From positions 1 to 64,000 of the forward strand of contig JAISWZ010000716.1 in NCBI GenBank assembly GCA_031270945.1: a stretch of DNA of 64,000 nt, in the 5' to 3' direction. The notes under the pieces were generated by a model, which searched no databases, was not told the origin of the DNA, and saw nothing but the letters and a program-made list of their open reading frames with translations. A program made the position numbers and the translations under genes. Below, piece after piece: positions 41,860-50,971 of this stretch (its first letter is position 1; each line of letters opens with the position of its first letter). This stretch comes from Clostridiales bacterium. GTDB lineage: Bacteria; Bacillota; Clostridia; Lachnospirales; WQUN01.

Positions 41860-42231
41860 TTTTCCCGACACTGTTGCGAATTCGCGAAAATCGCACATTG
41901 CTAAAGCGTCCAGGAAATCCGACAACAATAAAAGCTGTAGCTGGGCGGATTAGGGCTAAGGAGCCTTTTTCAGTCCCCGAGCTTGCTGTATTCGAACAGA
42001 CCTAACCGTGGTAAAAAGCGGGACTCTACAGTCTTAACATGATGAAATCGAGCTAAATATACCCCCTATAATATTCTAACTTAGCAGACCAACACTTCAA
42101 CTTCAAAACAACTTTAAAATCAAGTCTGCGCCCCCAATACACGCCACAATTGTCTGGTTTTTTATTGACTTTTATCGCACTACACGTAGCCAGTTTAACC
42201 ACGCAATCGACATTACCCGAAGTCGAGTGCC
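41860..42231. repeat. ~370-bp non-coding element, copy 2
   Basis: Aligns with 39503-39872; core 41931-42065. Confidence 0.85.
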
Positions 42232-42258
42232 TTTTCCTGCTGTTTTTAACCACTACGA

Positions 42259-42807
42259 CTATGTTGCTGTGTCAATTTCATCATTATAACCTTTTCTTAT
42301 TGTTAGGTATCGAGTCTTTATCCTTTCAATAATATCTTTTTCATTATATTTATTAATTTTCTCTACATAAATTTCGAAACCTTTAAAATAAGTCTTTTCA
42401 TCGTCGCTTAGGTCATCGAATTTTTTTCCATTAAAACGCGACAAAATTTTTAAGCCGTCAAGCATTAGCTCCCCATTAATGAAAGCGTTACAAGCCACTA
42501 TTTTCTTAATCCCATCAATTATATACGTTATATCATTTTCACTTTCCAATAGTACTATAGGTTTTGGGATGCAACGCATGAAAACAGACTCAACTATATA
42601 TGACATTTCTGATTCCGAGTATTTGTCGACCTTTGAAATTTCAAGTAATCCTAATTTTCCAATGAAATAACCATCAACCAATTCACCAATTTCCATTTTT
42701 TCGAATTCATAATTGTAGCACGTGTAAGAATGTCCTGCTAAATAACTTCGCAAGCCATTAGACGCTATACACACATTACATCCTCCTCTATTACTAAAAT
42801 ACATTTT
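42259..42807 (-). CDS. DUF262-like protein with degenerate motif, possibly 5'-truncated
   Basis: CIPKPIVLLESENDITYIIDGIKKIVACNAFINGELMLDGLKILSRFNGKKFDDLSDDE resembles the DUF262 PIPxIxL...vIDGqQRl core. N-terminus uncertain; the maximal ORF runs into the IS630-like remnant. Confidence 0.5.
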   Translation of the reverse strand, partial: KMYFSNRGGCNVCIASNGLRSYLAGHSYTCYNYEFEKMEIGELVDGYFIGKLGLLEISKVDKYSESEMSYIVESVFMRCIPKPIVLLESENDITYIIDGIKKIVACNAFINGELMLDGLKILSRFNGKKFDDLSDDEKTYFKGFEIYVEKINKYNEKDIIERIKTRYLTIRKGYNDEIDTAT

Positions 42808-42887
42808 TATATAGTTTTGATTAACAAAATACAATTGGCAGACGCTAACCATTACCACATAGTGGCAATTAGTGCTCGTAAAGACCC

Positions 42888-43106
42888 TTGAGGGGTTCCT
42901 TAAAAGCAACCCAAGGCTCGAACTCACATTCCTACAGCCCTAAGTTGAACATGATCGAAGAATACTGGGGCTGGCTGAAGAACTTTGTCATCAACAACGA
43001 CTTTTTCGCAAAGTTCTACTACATCACGTTATCCGTCCGCAAGTTTGTGGCGTGGACAAACGAGCACAAAGATTTGGTCATTGATCGCCTGTGCTGCCAG
43101 TACTAA
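42888..43106 (+). pseudogene. IS630-family transposase C-terminal remnant
   Basis: NSHSYSPKLNMIEEYWGWLKNFVINNDFF resembles the IS630 YSPxLNxIExxWxxLK motif; no N-terminal part seen. Confidence 0.75.
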
Positions 43107-43185
43107 GAACTGAATGAATTTACCATTATGTGCTAAATCCCAGCGCCTCGGTTTTTAAAATGTTATTCAAATCCATATAGTAATA

Positions 43186-43677
43186 TTAGTCGAAATCAGC
43201 ATTTAATCGATTCATTAAATCAATTTTCTGTTCCCTGCTCATTTTATACTCAATTATATATGCCATTATCCTATTGTTAATAAATATTCTTTTTAAGTTC
43301 CACGGCAAATCGTGAAACTTCACGCCAATTAAATCGTCGCTGATTTTAGTTTTAGATATCGCAAATTTATTCGTATAAAAACCAACAAGCGCTTTTATTC
43401 TTTCAACTCCATCGATCACTTCATAAGCTCTATATTCTTTTTCATAAAACACAATAGGTTCAAATGAACCTTTAAGAATAAGCTGTTCAACGTAATCTGA
43501 TTTTTGGTCAATTGTCCACTTTCTTCTGACATGATAATTAGGAATCTTCAACTCATATTTAACTACTTCAAGAAAATCTTCAATCAAATAGGAATTTTTC
43601 ATATCGTTAATATCATTTCCAATTTGAAAAATTTTTTCTGGTTCCTTTGAGATGAAATGTTCCTTTCCTTCCTCCAT
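43186..43677 (-). CDS. Short DUF262-like protein
   Basis: IPNYHVRRKWTIDQKSDYVEQLILKGSFEPIVFYEKEYRAYEVIDGVERIKALVGFYTNKFAI matches the DUF262 IPxyQRxyxW..LIxSil...vIDGqQRl pattern. Confidence 0.7.
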   Translation of the reverse strand: MEEGKEHFISKEPEKIFQIGNDINDMKNSYLIEDFLEVVKYELKIPNYHVRRKWTIDQKSDYVEQLILKGSFEPIVFYEKEYRAYEVIDGVERIKALVGFYTNKFAISKTKISDDLIGVKFHDLPWNLKRIFINNRIMAYIIEYKMSREQKIDLMNRLNADFD

Positions 43678-44519
43678 ATTTTCCTCCTACATATTTTCTC
43701 ATTAATAAGCCCTTCAAATTCATTATACTTAATCCGCTTGCATTTTAGGGATGATTGCGGCTATTGCGCAAAATCATCATATCGCTTTTATTGTAAATTG
43801 TCAATACTAATATTGGCAACTCATAGGTTAATGAATTTTTGTGAAAACACAAAATCAAAACAACCTTATGCAGTTGCGTATTATGAATAGTCGGTAAATA
43901 TCTCCAACGCATAAAGGTCGCTTATTAAATTTATCATTTGTTTGACATAAATCATTTAGAGCATCTCTCAAAGCATTTTCCCGCTTAGCTCGCTTGAATG
44001 CTGTGCATACTTAGTAACAAAAACATTCTACAACCTTTATCGGCATACCATCAATAAAACTTTACTGTTATTATTTGGTATATTAAGTTGTTTCAGTTTC
44101 TTTACTCACCTAAGTCACATAGGGAGCGATAATGCGGAGCTTGATGAGCGATGGTACAGAACGGAGATGTTGTCGCCCGCAATCATTCATCATAAACTCC
44201 TCCACGCGAGGCCAGACTGTGCATAAAGCGAATGTGAGACGTAGGTAACAATAAAGTCCATTGCCTACTCTAAAAATCGCCGGCCCCCTCAGCTAGCATT
44301 AACGCGCTAAGAGCACCTTGGCTACAAATTCATCTTAATACTTTTTCGTTATAATATCAATAGAATTTTACAGGTATTTTTTGTTAAATCTCAGTGCCTC
44401 GCACATATCCCTGGCTAGCTCGCTTCCTGCCCCTCATAATCCTGTCCAGATCTTGTCTCGCTTCTCGCTTCTCTCATCAGTCTCCATCAGCCTCAATCAC
44501 CACGTAGGCAAAAGCGTTG

Positions 44520-44557
44520 CAGGCAAATGGCTCATGCGAGCCATTTGCCTGTTTTTT
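44520..44557 (+). terminator. Third copy of the caggcaaatggct hairpin
   Basis: caggcaaatggctcatgcgagccatttgcctgtttttt; no + strand gene immediately upstream. Confidence 0.75.
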
Positions 44558-44560
44558 AAA

Positions 44561-45958
44561 TCAAATTATCTTGTCCGGGTTCAATATGTTCCCTGGATCA
44601 AACACTGCCTTGATCCCTTTCATTATGGCAACAGCCGCTGGATCCAATGATTTCTTCAGATAGTCCCGCTTGGCGAAGCCTATTCCGTGCTCGCCTGAGA
44701 CCTGGCCTTCCAGGGATCTGGCCTTTTCGTAAATCTCTTCCATTGCCGCTTCAAGCCTTCTGTGCCACTCGCTATCCTGCAGATCGTCCTTTAGGATGTA
44801 GGCGTGGAGGTTGCCATCCCCTGCATGTCCAAAGGTTTTGATTCTGACTCCATGCTTCGCTCTCAAGCTATGGGTGAAGGCTACCATTTCGTCTACCCTG
44901 CTTCTGGGGGTAACCACATCAACTTCATCCATGTCTGTGGTTGAAGACTTAATGGCTTCAAGAAAGGCGCCTCTGGCTTTCCAGACGCTGTCGCTCCGCT
45001 CTTCGGTATCCATTATGAACACATCCAGAGCGCCATGGTCTATGCAGATTTGGGCTACCAGATCGCAGGCCTCTTCTATCTCGTCCTTTGTCCGCCCATC
45101 AAATCGCAGAAGCAAGTAGGAGTCTGAAGACTTGTCCGGGAAGCGGCTTCCCAGGTAGCTTTCAGCGTCTTCTATGGCTTCGTTCTGCAAAAACTCAAGT
45201 GCGTTTGGCGCGGCTTTGGATTTTATGATCAAGGGAACGGTCTCAATGGCCTGCTTGAGGGTAGGGTACGGAACAAGCAGCGATATCTCCTTTGGAGGAA
45301 GGGGAAGAAGCTTCAGCGTAGCCTTGGTTATTATGGCCAAAGTCCCTTCGGATCCTATGATCAGGTTCATGAGGGAGTAGCCCGAGCTGTTTTTGACGAT
45401 CTTCCCTCCGAGGTTCATCACTTCCCCGCTTGGGAGAACCACTTCAAGCCCTCTTACAAAGTCTCTGGTGACTCCATACTTCACGGCTCTCATGCCGCCA
45501 GCGTTAGTGCTTATGTTGCCGCCTATGGTTGCGGTTTTCTCGCCTGGATCAGGGGGATAGAGAAAGTCTCGGTCAGCCGCGTACTGGGCCAGATCCATGA
45601 GCAAAACCCCGGCCTCTACTGTGATCGTAAGGTTGTCTTCGTCCAGCTCCAGGATCTTGTCCATTAAGCTCAGATCAAGGACGATGCCTTTCTTTACGGG
45701 AACCGCTCCGCCAACAAGCCCTGTTCCAGAGCCTCTGGGGGTAACAGCAATATTCTCTTTTGTAGCGTATGCCAGAATGGCTGAAACTTCTTGCGTTGAC
45801 ACAGCTTTTACCACAACGTCAGGAAAGCATCTGGTGCCTCCAAGCTCGTCATGGCTATAGTCTTCGCTAGCCTCATTGCCTGGGATGATCCGGGAGGGAT
45901 CCGCCACCAGCTTCGAGAGAGCTTCCAGATCAGAATCGCAAAACTCTTTATAGCTCAC
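44561..45958 (-). CDS. FAD-linked D-lactate/glycolate dehydrogenase subunit
   Basis: FAD-binding-4 (VTPRGSGTGLVGGAVPVKKGIVLDLSLMDKI, GGMRAVKYGVTRDFVRGLEVVLPSGE) and FAD-oxidase C domain (HAGDGNLHAYIL, GEHGIGFAKRDYL). Confidence 0.95.
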   Translation of the reverse strand: MSYKEFCDSDLEALSKLVADPSRIIPGNEASEDYSHDELGGTRCFPDVVVKAVSTQEVSAILAYATKENIAVTPRGSGTGLVGGAVPVKKGIVLDLSLMDKILELDEDNLTITVEAGVLLMDLAQYAADRDFLYPPDPGEKTATIGGNISTNAGGMRAVKYGVTRDFVRGLEVVLPSGEVMNLGGKIVKNSSGYSLMNLIIGSEGTLAIITKATLKLLPLPPKEISLLVPYPTLKQAIETVPLIIKSKAAPNALEFLQNEAIEDAESYLGSRFPDKSSDSYLLLRFDGRTKDEIEEACDLVAQICIDHGALDVFIMDTEERSDSVWKARGAFLEAIKSSTTDMDEVDVVTPRSRVDEMVAFTHSLRAKHGVRIKTFGHAGDGNLHAYILKDDLQDSEWHRRLEAAMEEIYEKARSLEGQVSGEHGIGFAKRDYLKKSLDPAAVAIMKGIKAVFDPGNILNPDKII

Positions 45959-47160
45959 GCTTTGGCCCCCTTCCCAGCAGAAATCTTGTTATCAAGAATC
46001 TTTTTTTCAAGCATCGGGACAATTTCGTACAGGTCTCCAACTATGCCGTAATGGGCGGTCTTGAAGATCGAAGCGTTTTCATCCTTGTTTATGGCAAAAA
46101 TCTTCTCCGATCCTTTCATTCCGGCAACGAACTGGACAGATCCGGAGACTCCAAGAGTTATTATAAGCTTGGGGCGGACTGTTCTTCCGCTTAGCCCTAT
46201 CTGTCTCCTGGCTTCAACCCAGCCGTTTTCAACCAGAGGCCTGGTGCATGCCAATTCCCCGCCTAGAGCGTCTGCAAGCCGTTTGGCCAGCGCCACATCA
46301 TCCTTGGATTTTAGGCCTCTCCCGCATGCGACTATGATCTCAGCCGCTTCTATCGTCTTGGCTTTTTCCTTCTTGGCTACGTGAAGCGTCTCTATTCCAG
46401 ACTTGAGAAGCGCGTCGTCAACAGAGCGCTCAATGACTGAGCCGGAGGGATTCTCCTGCCTTGCTGGCGCGTTCATCACTTTATATCTTACAGTTGCCAT
46501 TTGCGGCCTATGGTTCGGGGTAGAGATTTGAGCCATGATATTTCCGCCAAAGGCAGGGCGGATCTGGATGAGGTTTGAAGCTTCGTCAATGTCCAGGCTT
46601 GTGCAGTCAGCGGTAAGGCCAGTCCTGAACTTTGCCGCCGCTCTTGGCGCCAGCTGGCGGCCTAGAGGCGTCGCTCCCACGAATATGACGGCGGGCTTGA
46701 CATCTCTAACAAAGTCCTCGAAAACAGCGGCGTATGGCTCAATGCGAAAATCATTTAATCTCTCGTCTCCGTAAACATGAACCTCGTCAGCTCCGTAATG
46801 GAGAAGCTCTGGCGCTTTGTCCTTGCAACCTATCAAAAGGGCGTAAACCTTTCCTCCAGCCTTGGCCGCCAGCTCCCTGGCCTTTCCCAGAAGCTCGAAG
46901 GTAACAGGGTGAATCTCTCCCTCTTCATGGTCAGCGTAAACGCAAATGCCGCTCCACAATGACTTGTCGACGCTCCTGGCATCTTCTTCAACAAACACGG
47001 CTTCGCCATGCTTGGATTTCTTGACGCACAAGCCGCACATTTTGCATCCGGCAGTGATCGCAACCCCGGAGGGGGTTGACTCCAGAGCCCCAAATGGGCA
47101 GAGCTTCAAGAAAGCCTCGACATCAGCTATAGCTTCCTGGCGCAAAACCAGCTTTCTCAT
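45955..47160 (-). CDS. etfA: Electron transfer flavoprotein alpha subunit with N-terminal ferredoxin-like Cys motif
   Basis: ITAGCKMCGLCVKKSKHG N-terminus; ETF-alpha C-terminal GRGLKSKDDVALAKRLADALGGELACTRPLVENGW, GQ/SG FAD motifs. Confidence 0.92.
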   Translation of the reverse strand: MRKLVLRQEAIADVEAFLKLCPFGALESTPSGVAITAGCKMCGLCVKKSKHGEAVFVEEDARSVDKSLWSGICVYADHEEGEIHPVTFELLGKARELAAKAGGKVYALLIGCKDKAPELLHYGADEVHVYGDERLNDFRIEPYAAVFEDFVRDVKPAVIFVGATPLGRQLAPRAAAKFRTGLTADCTSLDIDEASNLIQIRPAFGGNIMAQISTPNHRPQMATVRYKVMNAPARQENPSGSVIERSVDDALLKSGIETLHVAKKEKAKTIEAAEIIVACGRGLKSKDDVALAKRLADALGGELACTRPLVENGWVEARRQIGLSGRTVRPKLIITLGVSGSVQFVAGMKGSEKIFAINKDENASIFKTAHYGIVGDLYEIVPMLEKKILDNKISAGKGAKA

Positions 47161-47957
47161 AATCCGCCTCCGACAAATTTGAGCTCTGATAATTCATTGT
47201 AAATCTTGTCCGCCAGCTCTTCGCCAGAGCCTGTCCACATTTCCCTCGAGTCATTGACTGGAGGCGGAAATATGCGCTTGACCTGTGTCGGAGATCCGTT
47301 GAGCCCGTACTTGCTTTCATCCCTGTCAGAAAGATCGTCAAGGGACAGCATCTTTATCTCCCTGTTGGCAGAAGCCTTCTTCTTCAAATAGGAAGGGAGC
47401 CTTGGAACATGGATGTCCTTTTCTACGCTCAGGAGGCACGGAAGCTCGACTTTTATCATCTCAATCGTAGTAGGCATGTCCATCCTGGCCGTAATGCTCT
47501 CTCCTGCTTCCAGAATCTCAAGTATTCCAGCGGCAGAAGGGATCCCTAGCATCTCAGCAACTTCAGGCCCCACTTGGGCAGTGTCTCCGTCTGTGGTCTG
47601 CTTTCCGCACAGAATCAGATCAAAATGGCCTATGGCCTTAATCGATTCAGATATGGCAAGGCTTGTAGCCAAAACGTCAGAACCCGCCACCCGCCTGTCT
47701 GTCAACAGAACGCCTTTGTCAGCGCCCATGCTGTACGCTTCCCTAATAATGTCTTGCGCCTGTGGAGGCCCCATGGACAAGACAGTCACTGTTCCGCCCT
47801 TTTGCTCTCGAAGCTTTAGCGCCGTCTCCAGCGCGAACAGATCATAGGGGTTCATTTTGCTGTCGGCGCTATCGCGCTTTATCACCCCTGTCACCGGATC
47901 AACCTCAGCCTTGTTGGTGCCCGGCACCTGCTTGATGCATACGATGATGTCCATCAA
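47157..47957 (-). CDS. etfB: Electron transfer flavoprotein beta subunit
   Basis: MDIIVCIKQVPGTNKAEVDPVTGVIKRDSADSKMNPYDLFALETAL; DLILCGKQTTDGDTAQVGPEVAEMLGIP. Confidence 0.95.
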   Translation of the reverse strand: MMDIIVCIKQVPGTNKAEVDPVTGVIKRDSADSKMNPYDLFALETALKLREQKGGTVTVLSMGPPQAQDIIREAYSMGADKGVLLTDRRVAGSDVLATSLAISESIKAIGHFDLILCGKQTTDGDTAQVGPEVAEMLGIPSAAGILEILEAGESITARMDMPTTIEMIKVELPCLLSVEKDIHVPRLPSYLKKKASANREIKMLSLDDLSDRDESKYGLNGSPTQVKRIFPPPVNDSREMWTGSGEELADKIYNELSELKFVGGGL

Positions 47958-49228
47958 ACCCTCCTGACAATAAGCGATACGCCGTCTGGGATAACCGTGA
48001 TCTTAGAATCAGATCCAGCCAGCCTGCCGGCTTCTTCCAGCGCCTCTTCCAAAGTGCTTGCATATTTCATGAACATGTCCTGGGCGTCTTTCTTGGCATT
48101 TTCTTTGCAAACAAATATCACGCGGCTCTTTGCCAGTATTCTTGCCAGTATCTGCGCTTCCCACTGGTCGGAGAGAGTGTCTTCCTGCCTTGTCGCAATG
48201 ATCTTGTCCAGCAATTCTTGAGGCGATGACGCGTCCGCAAAAAACCGGCGGAACATTTCTCCGCCATGCCCGTCTCTGCAGCCCGCCACCATTATTATAA
48301 CACCGCCTGGGTTGACGCAGCTTTCGGCGGCTGTCATGCCTTTCACCGCTTGGTAGATGTTCTGGTCCAGAGGGTACCCGCCGTTTGTGGATATGACGAT
48401 ATCAGCCATCACAGCGTCAACGCCGCACTGGTCTTCCATAAACTTTGTTCCAGCCTCATGAGCCTTCTCGCTGTCTCCAGCGAAAGCGGCCACTATCCGC
48501 TTTTGCGGATCCAAGGCCACATTTAAGATAAAGCCCATCTTTGCCGCTTTGGCTGCGAACAACATGTCTTTGTGTATCGGGTTATGCTCTAGGCTTCCCG
48601 CCACGGCGTTTGGATCCGCTATGAATTTGCTGCAGTGGTTTGCCCGCACTGTCTTCTCAGACGCTATTCCTGGCAGAACGCTTTTCCTTCCCCCAGAATA
48701 GCCAGCAAAGAAATGGGGCTCAATGAAGCCTTCTGCTACGGTCAAATCAGCCCAGTCTATAAGGGAGTTAAGCCATAGCTCCCCTCCAGAGGGAAGGATC
48801 CCTTTAAAAACAAGCTTTGACTCATCCCTTGAGTCATGGTTAATAATTTCCTCTTTCGCAAGCGTCTCAGGGCCGAACCGCTCTTCCATCTCCAGAGGTG
48901 TCATGGCTCTGTGAAGCCCAGTGGCTACGAGCACCTTTATCTCTGCGTCTGGAGAACCCCTTCTTATCTCTTCAAGCAAAAGCGGAAGGGTTATCCGGCT
49001 TGGAACCGGCCTGGTGTGGTCGCTTGTTATAACCAGTATCTTTCTCTTTGCCAATTCCGAAAGCCTGGGCGACGCAATCGGGTTTTCCAAAGCCTCTTTC
49101 ACAAGCCGCTCCTGGTCAGGCGCTTCATCGCTTGGCGCTTTGGGCTCCAAGACAGCTTTTATCCGCCAGTCCGGAATGTCCGCTTCTATGTGGTCCTTGT
49201 CAAACGGGAGCTTAATAAGCATGGGCAA
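47954..49228 (-). CDS. larA: LarA-type nickel-dependent lactate racemase
   Basis: ITSDHTRPVPSRITLPLLLEEI, ATGLHRAMTPLEMEERFG, EPHFFAGYSGGRKSVLPGIAS, GGYPLDQNIYQAVKGMTAAE. Confidence 0.9.
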   Translation of the reverse strand: MPMLIKLPFDKDHIEADIPDWRIKAVLEPKAPSDEAPDQERLVKEALENPIASPRLSELAKRKILVITSDHTRPVPSRITLPLLLEEIRRGSPDAEIKVLVATGLHRAMTPLEMEERFGPETLAKEEIINHDSRDESKLVFKGILPSGGELWLNSLIDWADLTVAEGFIEPHFFAGYSGGRKSVLPGIASEKTVRANHCSKFIADPNAVAGSLEHNPIHKDMLFAAKAAKMGFILNVALDPQKRIVAAFAGDSEKAHEAGTKFMEDQCGVDAVMADIVISTNGGYPLDQNIYQAVKGMTAAESCVNPGGVIIMVAGCRDGHGGEMFRRFFADASSPQELLDKIIATRQEDTLSDQWEAQILARILAKSRVIFVCKENAKKDAQDMFMKYASTLEEALEEAGRLAGSDSKITVIPDGVSLIVRRV

Positions 49229-49240
49229 CCTCTTGTCTTA

Positions 49241-49333
49241 GTGCATATCCCAAAATTCGAAAATTGCGCAGCGAAAGTCAAAGCGTTGCTTCTACACGTG
49301 ACTTTCGCAAGCAAAAATCATTTTTGGATATGC
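49241..49333. repeat. Palindromic intergenic element upstream of larA
   Basis: gtgcatatcccaaaattcg...catttttggatatgc. Confidence 0.8.
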
Positions 49334-49486
49334 TTTTGGAATGCGTCTTTAAATTCGCAAAATAAAACCGGAGAGAACAGCTCCTCTCCGGTTTCGTTTC
49401 GCGCAGACGAGCGCAGTGCGTTTATCATATAAAACATAGGAAAAGCCATCGCGTCTTCAACGAATGACTCTTGCATTTTTTGATTT

Positions 49487-50971
49487 TTAGAACTGGATGT
49501 AAGCGGCTTGCGACTGCAGGTACTCCATCAAGCCGTGCCTTCCGTCAGCTCCGCCGATGCCGGATTTTCTCCAGCCAGCATGGAAGCCTTGCATGCCTTC
49601 AAAATGCTCGCGATTGACGTAGGTCTCGCCGAAGTTGAGCCCCTTGATGGCCTTCAAGACAGTGTTAATGTTAGTCGAGAAAACAGAAGATGTCAAGCCG
49701 TATTCGCAGTCATTGGCAAGCGCTATGGCCTCGTCAAAGTCCGTGAACGGGATGATTGGAAGAACCGGCCCGAAGATTTCCTTCTGGATGATCTCCGAAT
49801 CCTGCTTGGCGCCAAGGAGCACTGTAGGCTCAAAGAAGTATCCGCTTGCGGTCTCGGGGATCTTGCCGCCTACCGCAATCTCCGCTCCCTCGGCTACAGC
49901 CCTTTCAACCATTCCAGCTATCTTCGCCTGCTGGTTCTTGTCTACCTGGGTGCTCATGGCTGGAGCTGGATCCGCGAACGGATCTCCGTACTGGACTTCC
50001 TTGAACGCCTTCACAAGCTTGTCCAAGAACGCGTCATAAATGCCCTTTTGGACGTACGCCCTCTCGGCGCAGTTGCAGACCTGGCCGCTGAATATCACGC
50101 GGGAGTCCAAAACGCCCTTGACGGCTATGTCAAGATCAGCGTCATCAAATACGATTGCTGGCGCCTTGCCGCCCAGCTCAAGGGAAACTTTCATGACCTT
50201 CTCAGCTGAAGCCCTGATGATGTCCTGCCCTGCCTCAACGCTTCCGGTCAAGGAAACCATGTCTGTTATGGGATGCGTCACAAGAGCGTTTCCAAGTGTC
50301 TTTCCTCCGCCTGTAACGAAGTTCACAACTCCGTTTGGAAGGCCGATGTCAGAGATAAGCTTGGCAAATGCCAATGTGGTGTTCGGGGTCAAGCTGGAGG
50401 GCTTGATTACTATTGCGCAGCCCGTCAACAGAGCCGGGGCTACTTTGCGGGCCATTACGAAAAACGGGAAGTTCCAGGGGCAGATGCCCGCCACAATGCC
50501 TATGGGCTTCTGGAAGAGGAAAATGTTTTCGTTGACCCTGTCGCTGTTTATGATCTCGCCTTCGTACTTGCGCGCCCAACCGGCGTAGTAGTCAAAGTAC
50601 TCGGCTGTGACATCTATCTCCACCTGCGCCAAAGGCATGATCTTGGCTTGCTCCCTGGCCAGGGTCTGGGCCAGCTCAACGCGGTTGTCGCGTATGATCT
50701 GGGCCATCTTCTTGAGGTAAACCGCGCGCGCGGGAGCTGTGCCCGCTGCCCAGGAGGGCTGGGCCTTCTTCGCGGCTTGAAGGGCAATGTCAGCGTCTTT
50801 CTCGTCGCCCTTTGGCACTCGTGAAATGATCTCGTTCGTGTATGGGTTTTCAACTTCAATCCAATCCTTGGTTGTAGCTTCCACCAAAGACCCATCGATG
50901 TACTGAAGCAAAGTCTCCATGCAGGCATCCCTCCGTTTATTTAAATCTAACAATCGGCTTGCCATTTCCAA
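49487..50971 (-). CDS. NAD(P)-dependent aldehyde dehydrogenase, lactaldehyde/glycolaldehyde type
   Basis: ICPWNFPFFVMARKVAPALLTGCAIVIKPSS, LELGGKAPAIVFDDADLD, SGQVCNCAERAYV, EIFGPVLPI. Start may be at METLLQYIDGS (~50921). Confidence 0.93.
   Translation of the reverse strand: MEMASRLLDLNKRRDACMETLLQYIDGSLVEATTKDWIEVENPYTNEIISRVPKGDEKDADIALQAAKKAQPSWAAGTAPARAVYLKKMAQIIRDNRVELAQTLAREQAKIMPLAQVEIDVTAEYFDYYAGWARKYEGEIINSDRVNENIFLFQKPIGIVAGICPWNFPFFVMARKVAPALLTGCAIVIKPSSLTPNTTLAFAKLISDIGLPNGVVNFVTGGGKTLGNALVTHPITDMVSLTGSVEAGQDIIRASAEKVMKVSLELGGKAPAIVFDDADLDIAVKGVLDSRVIFSGQVCNCAERAYVQKGIYDAFLDKLVKAFKEVQYGDPFADPAPAMSTQVDKNQQAKIAGMVERAVAEGAEIAVGGKIPETASGYFFEPTVLLGAKQDSEIIQKEIFGPVLPIIPFTDFDEAIALANDCEYGLTSSVFSTNINTVLKAIKGLNFGETYVNREHFEGMQGFHAGWRKSGIGGADGRHGLMEYLQSQAAYIQF

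Noticed and set aside
39503-42231. Naming the duplicated element as an IscB/HEARO-type omega RNA or tracrRNA
   Set aside because: No IscB/TnpB/Cas9-like ORF is present and I cannot match the core to a known RNA family by eye.
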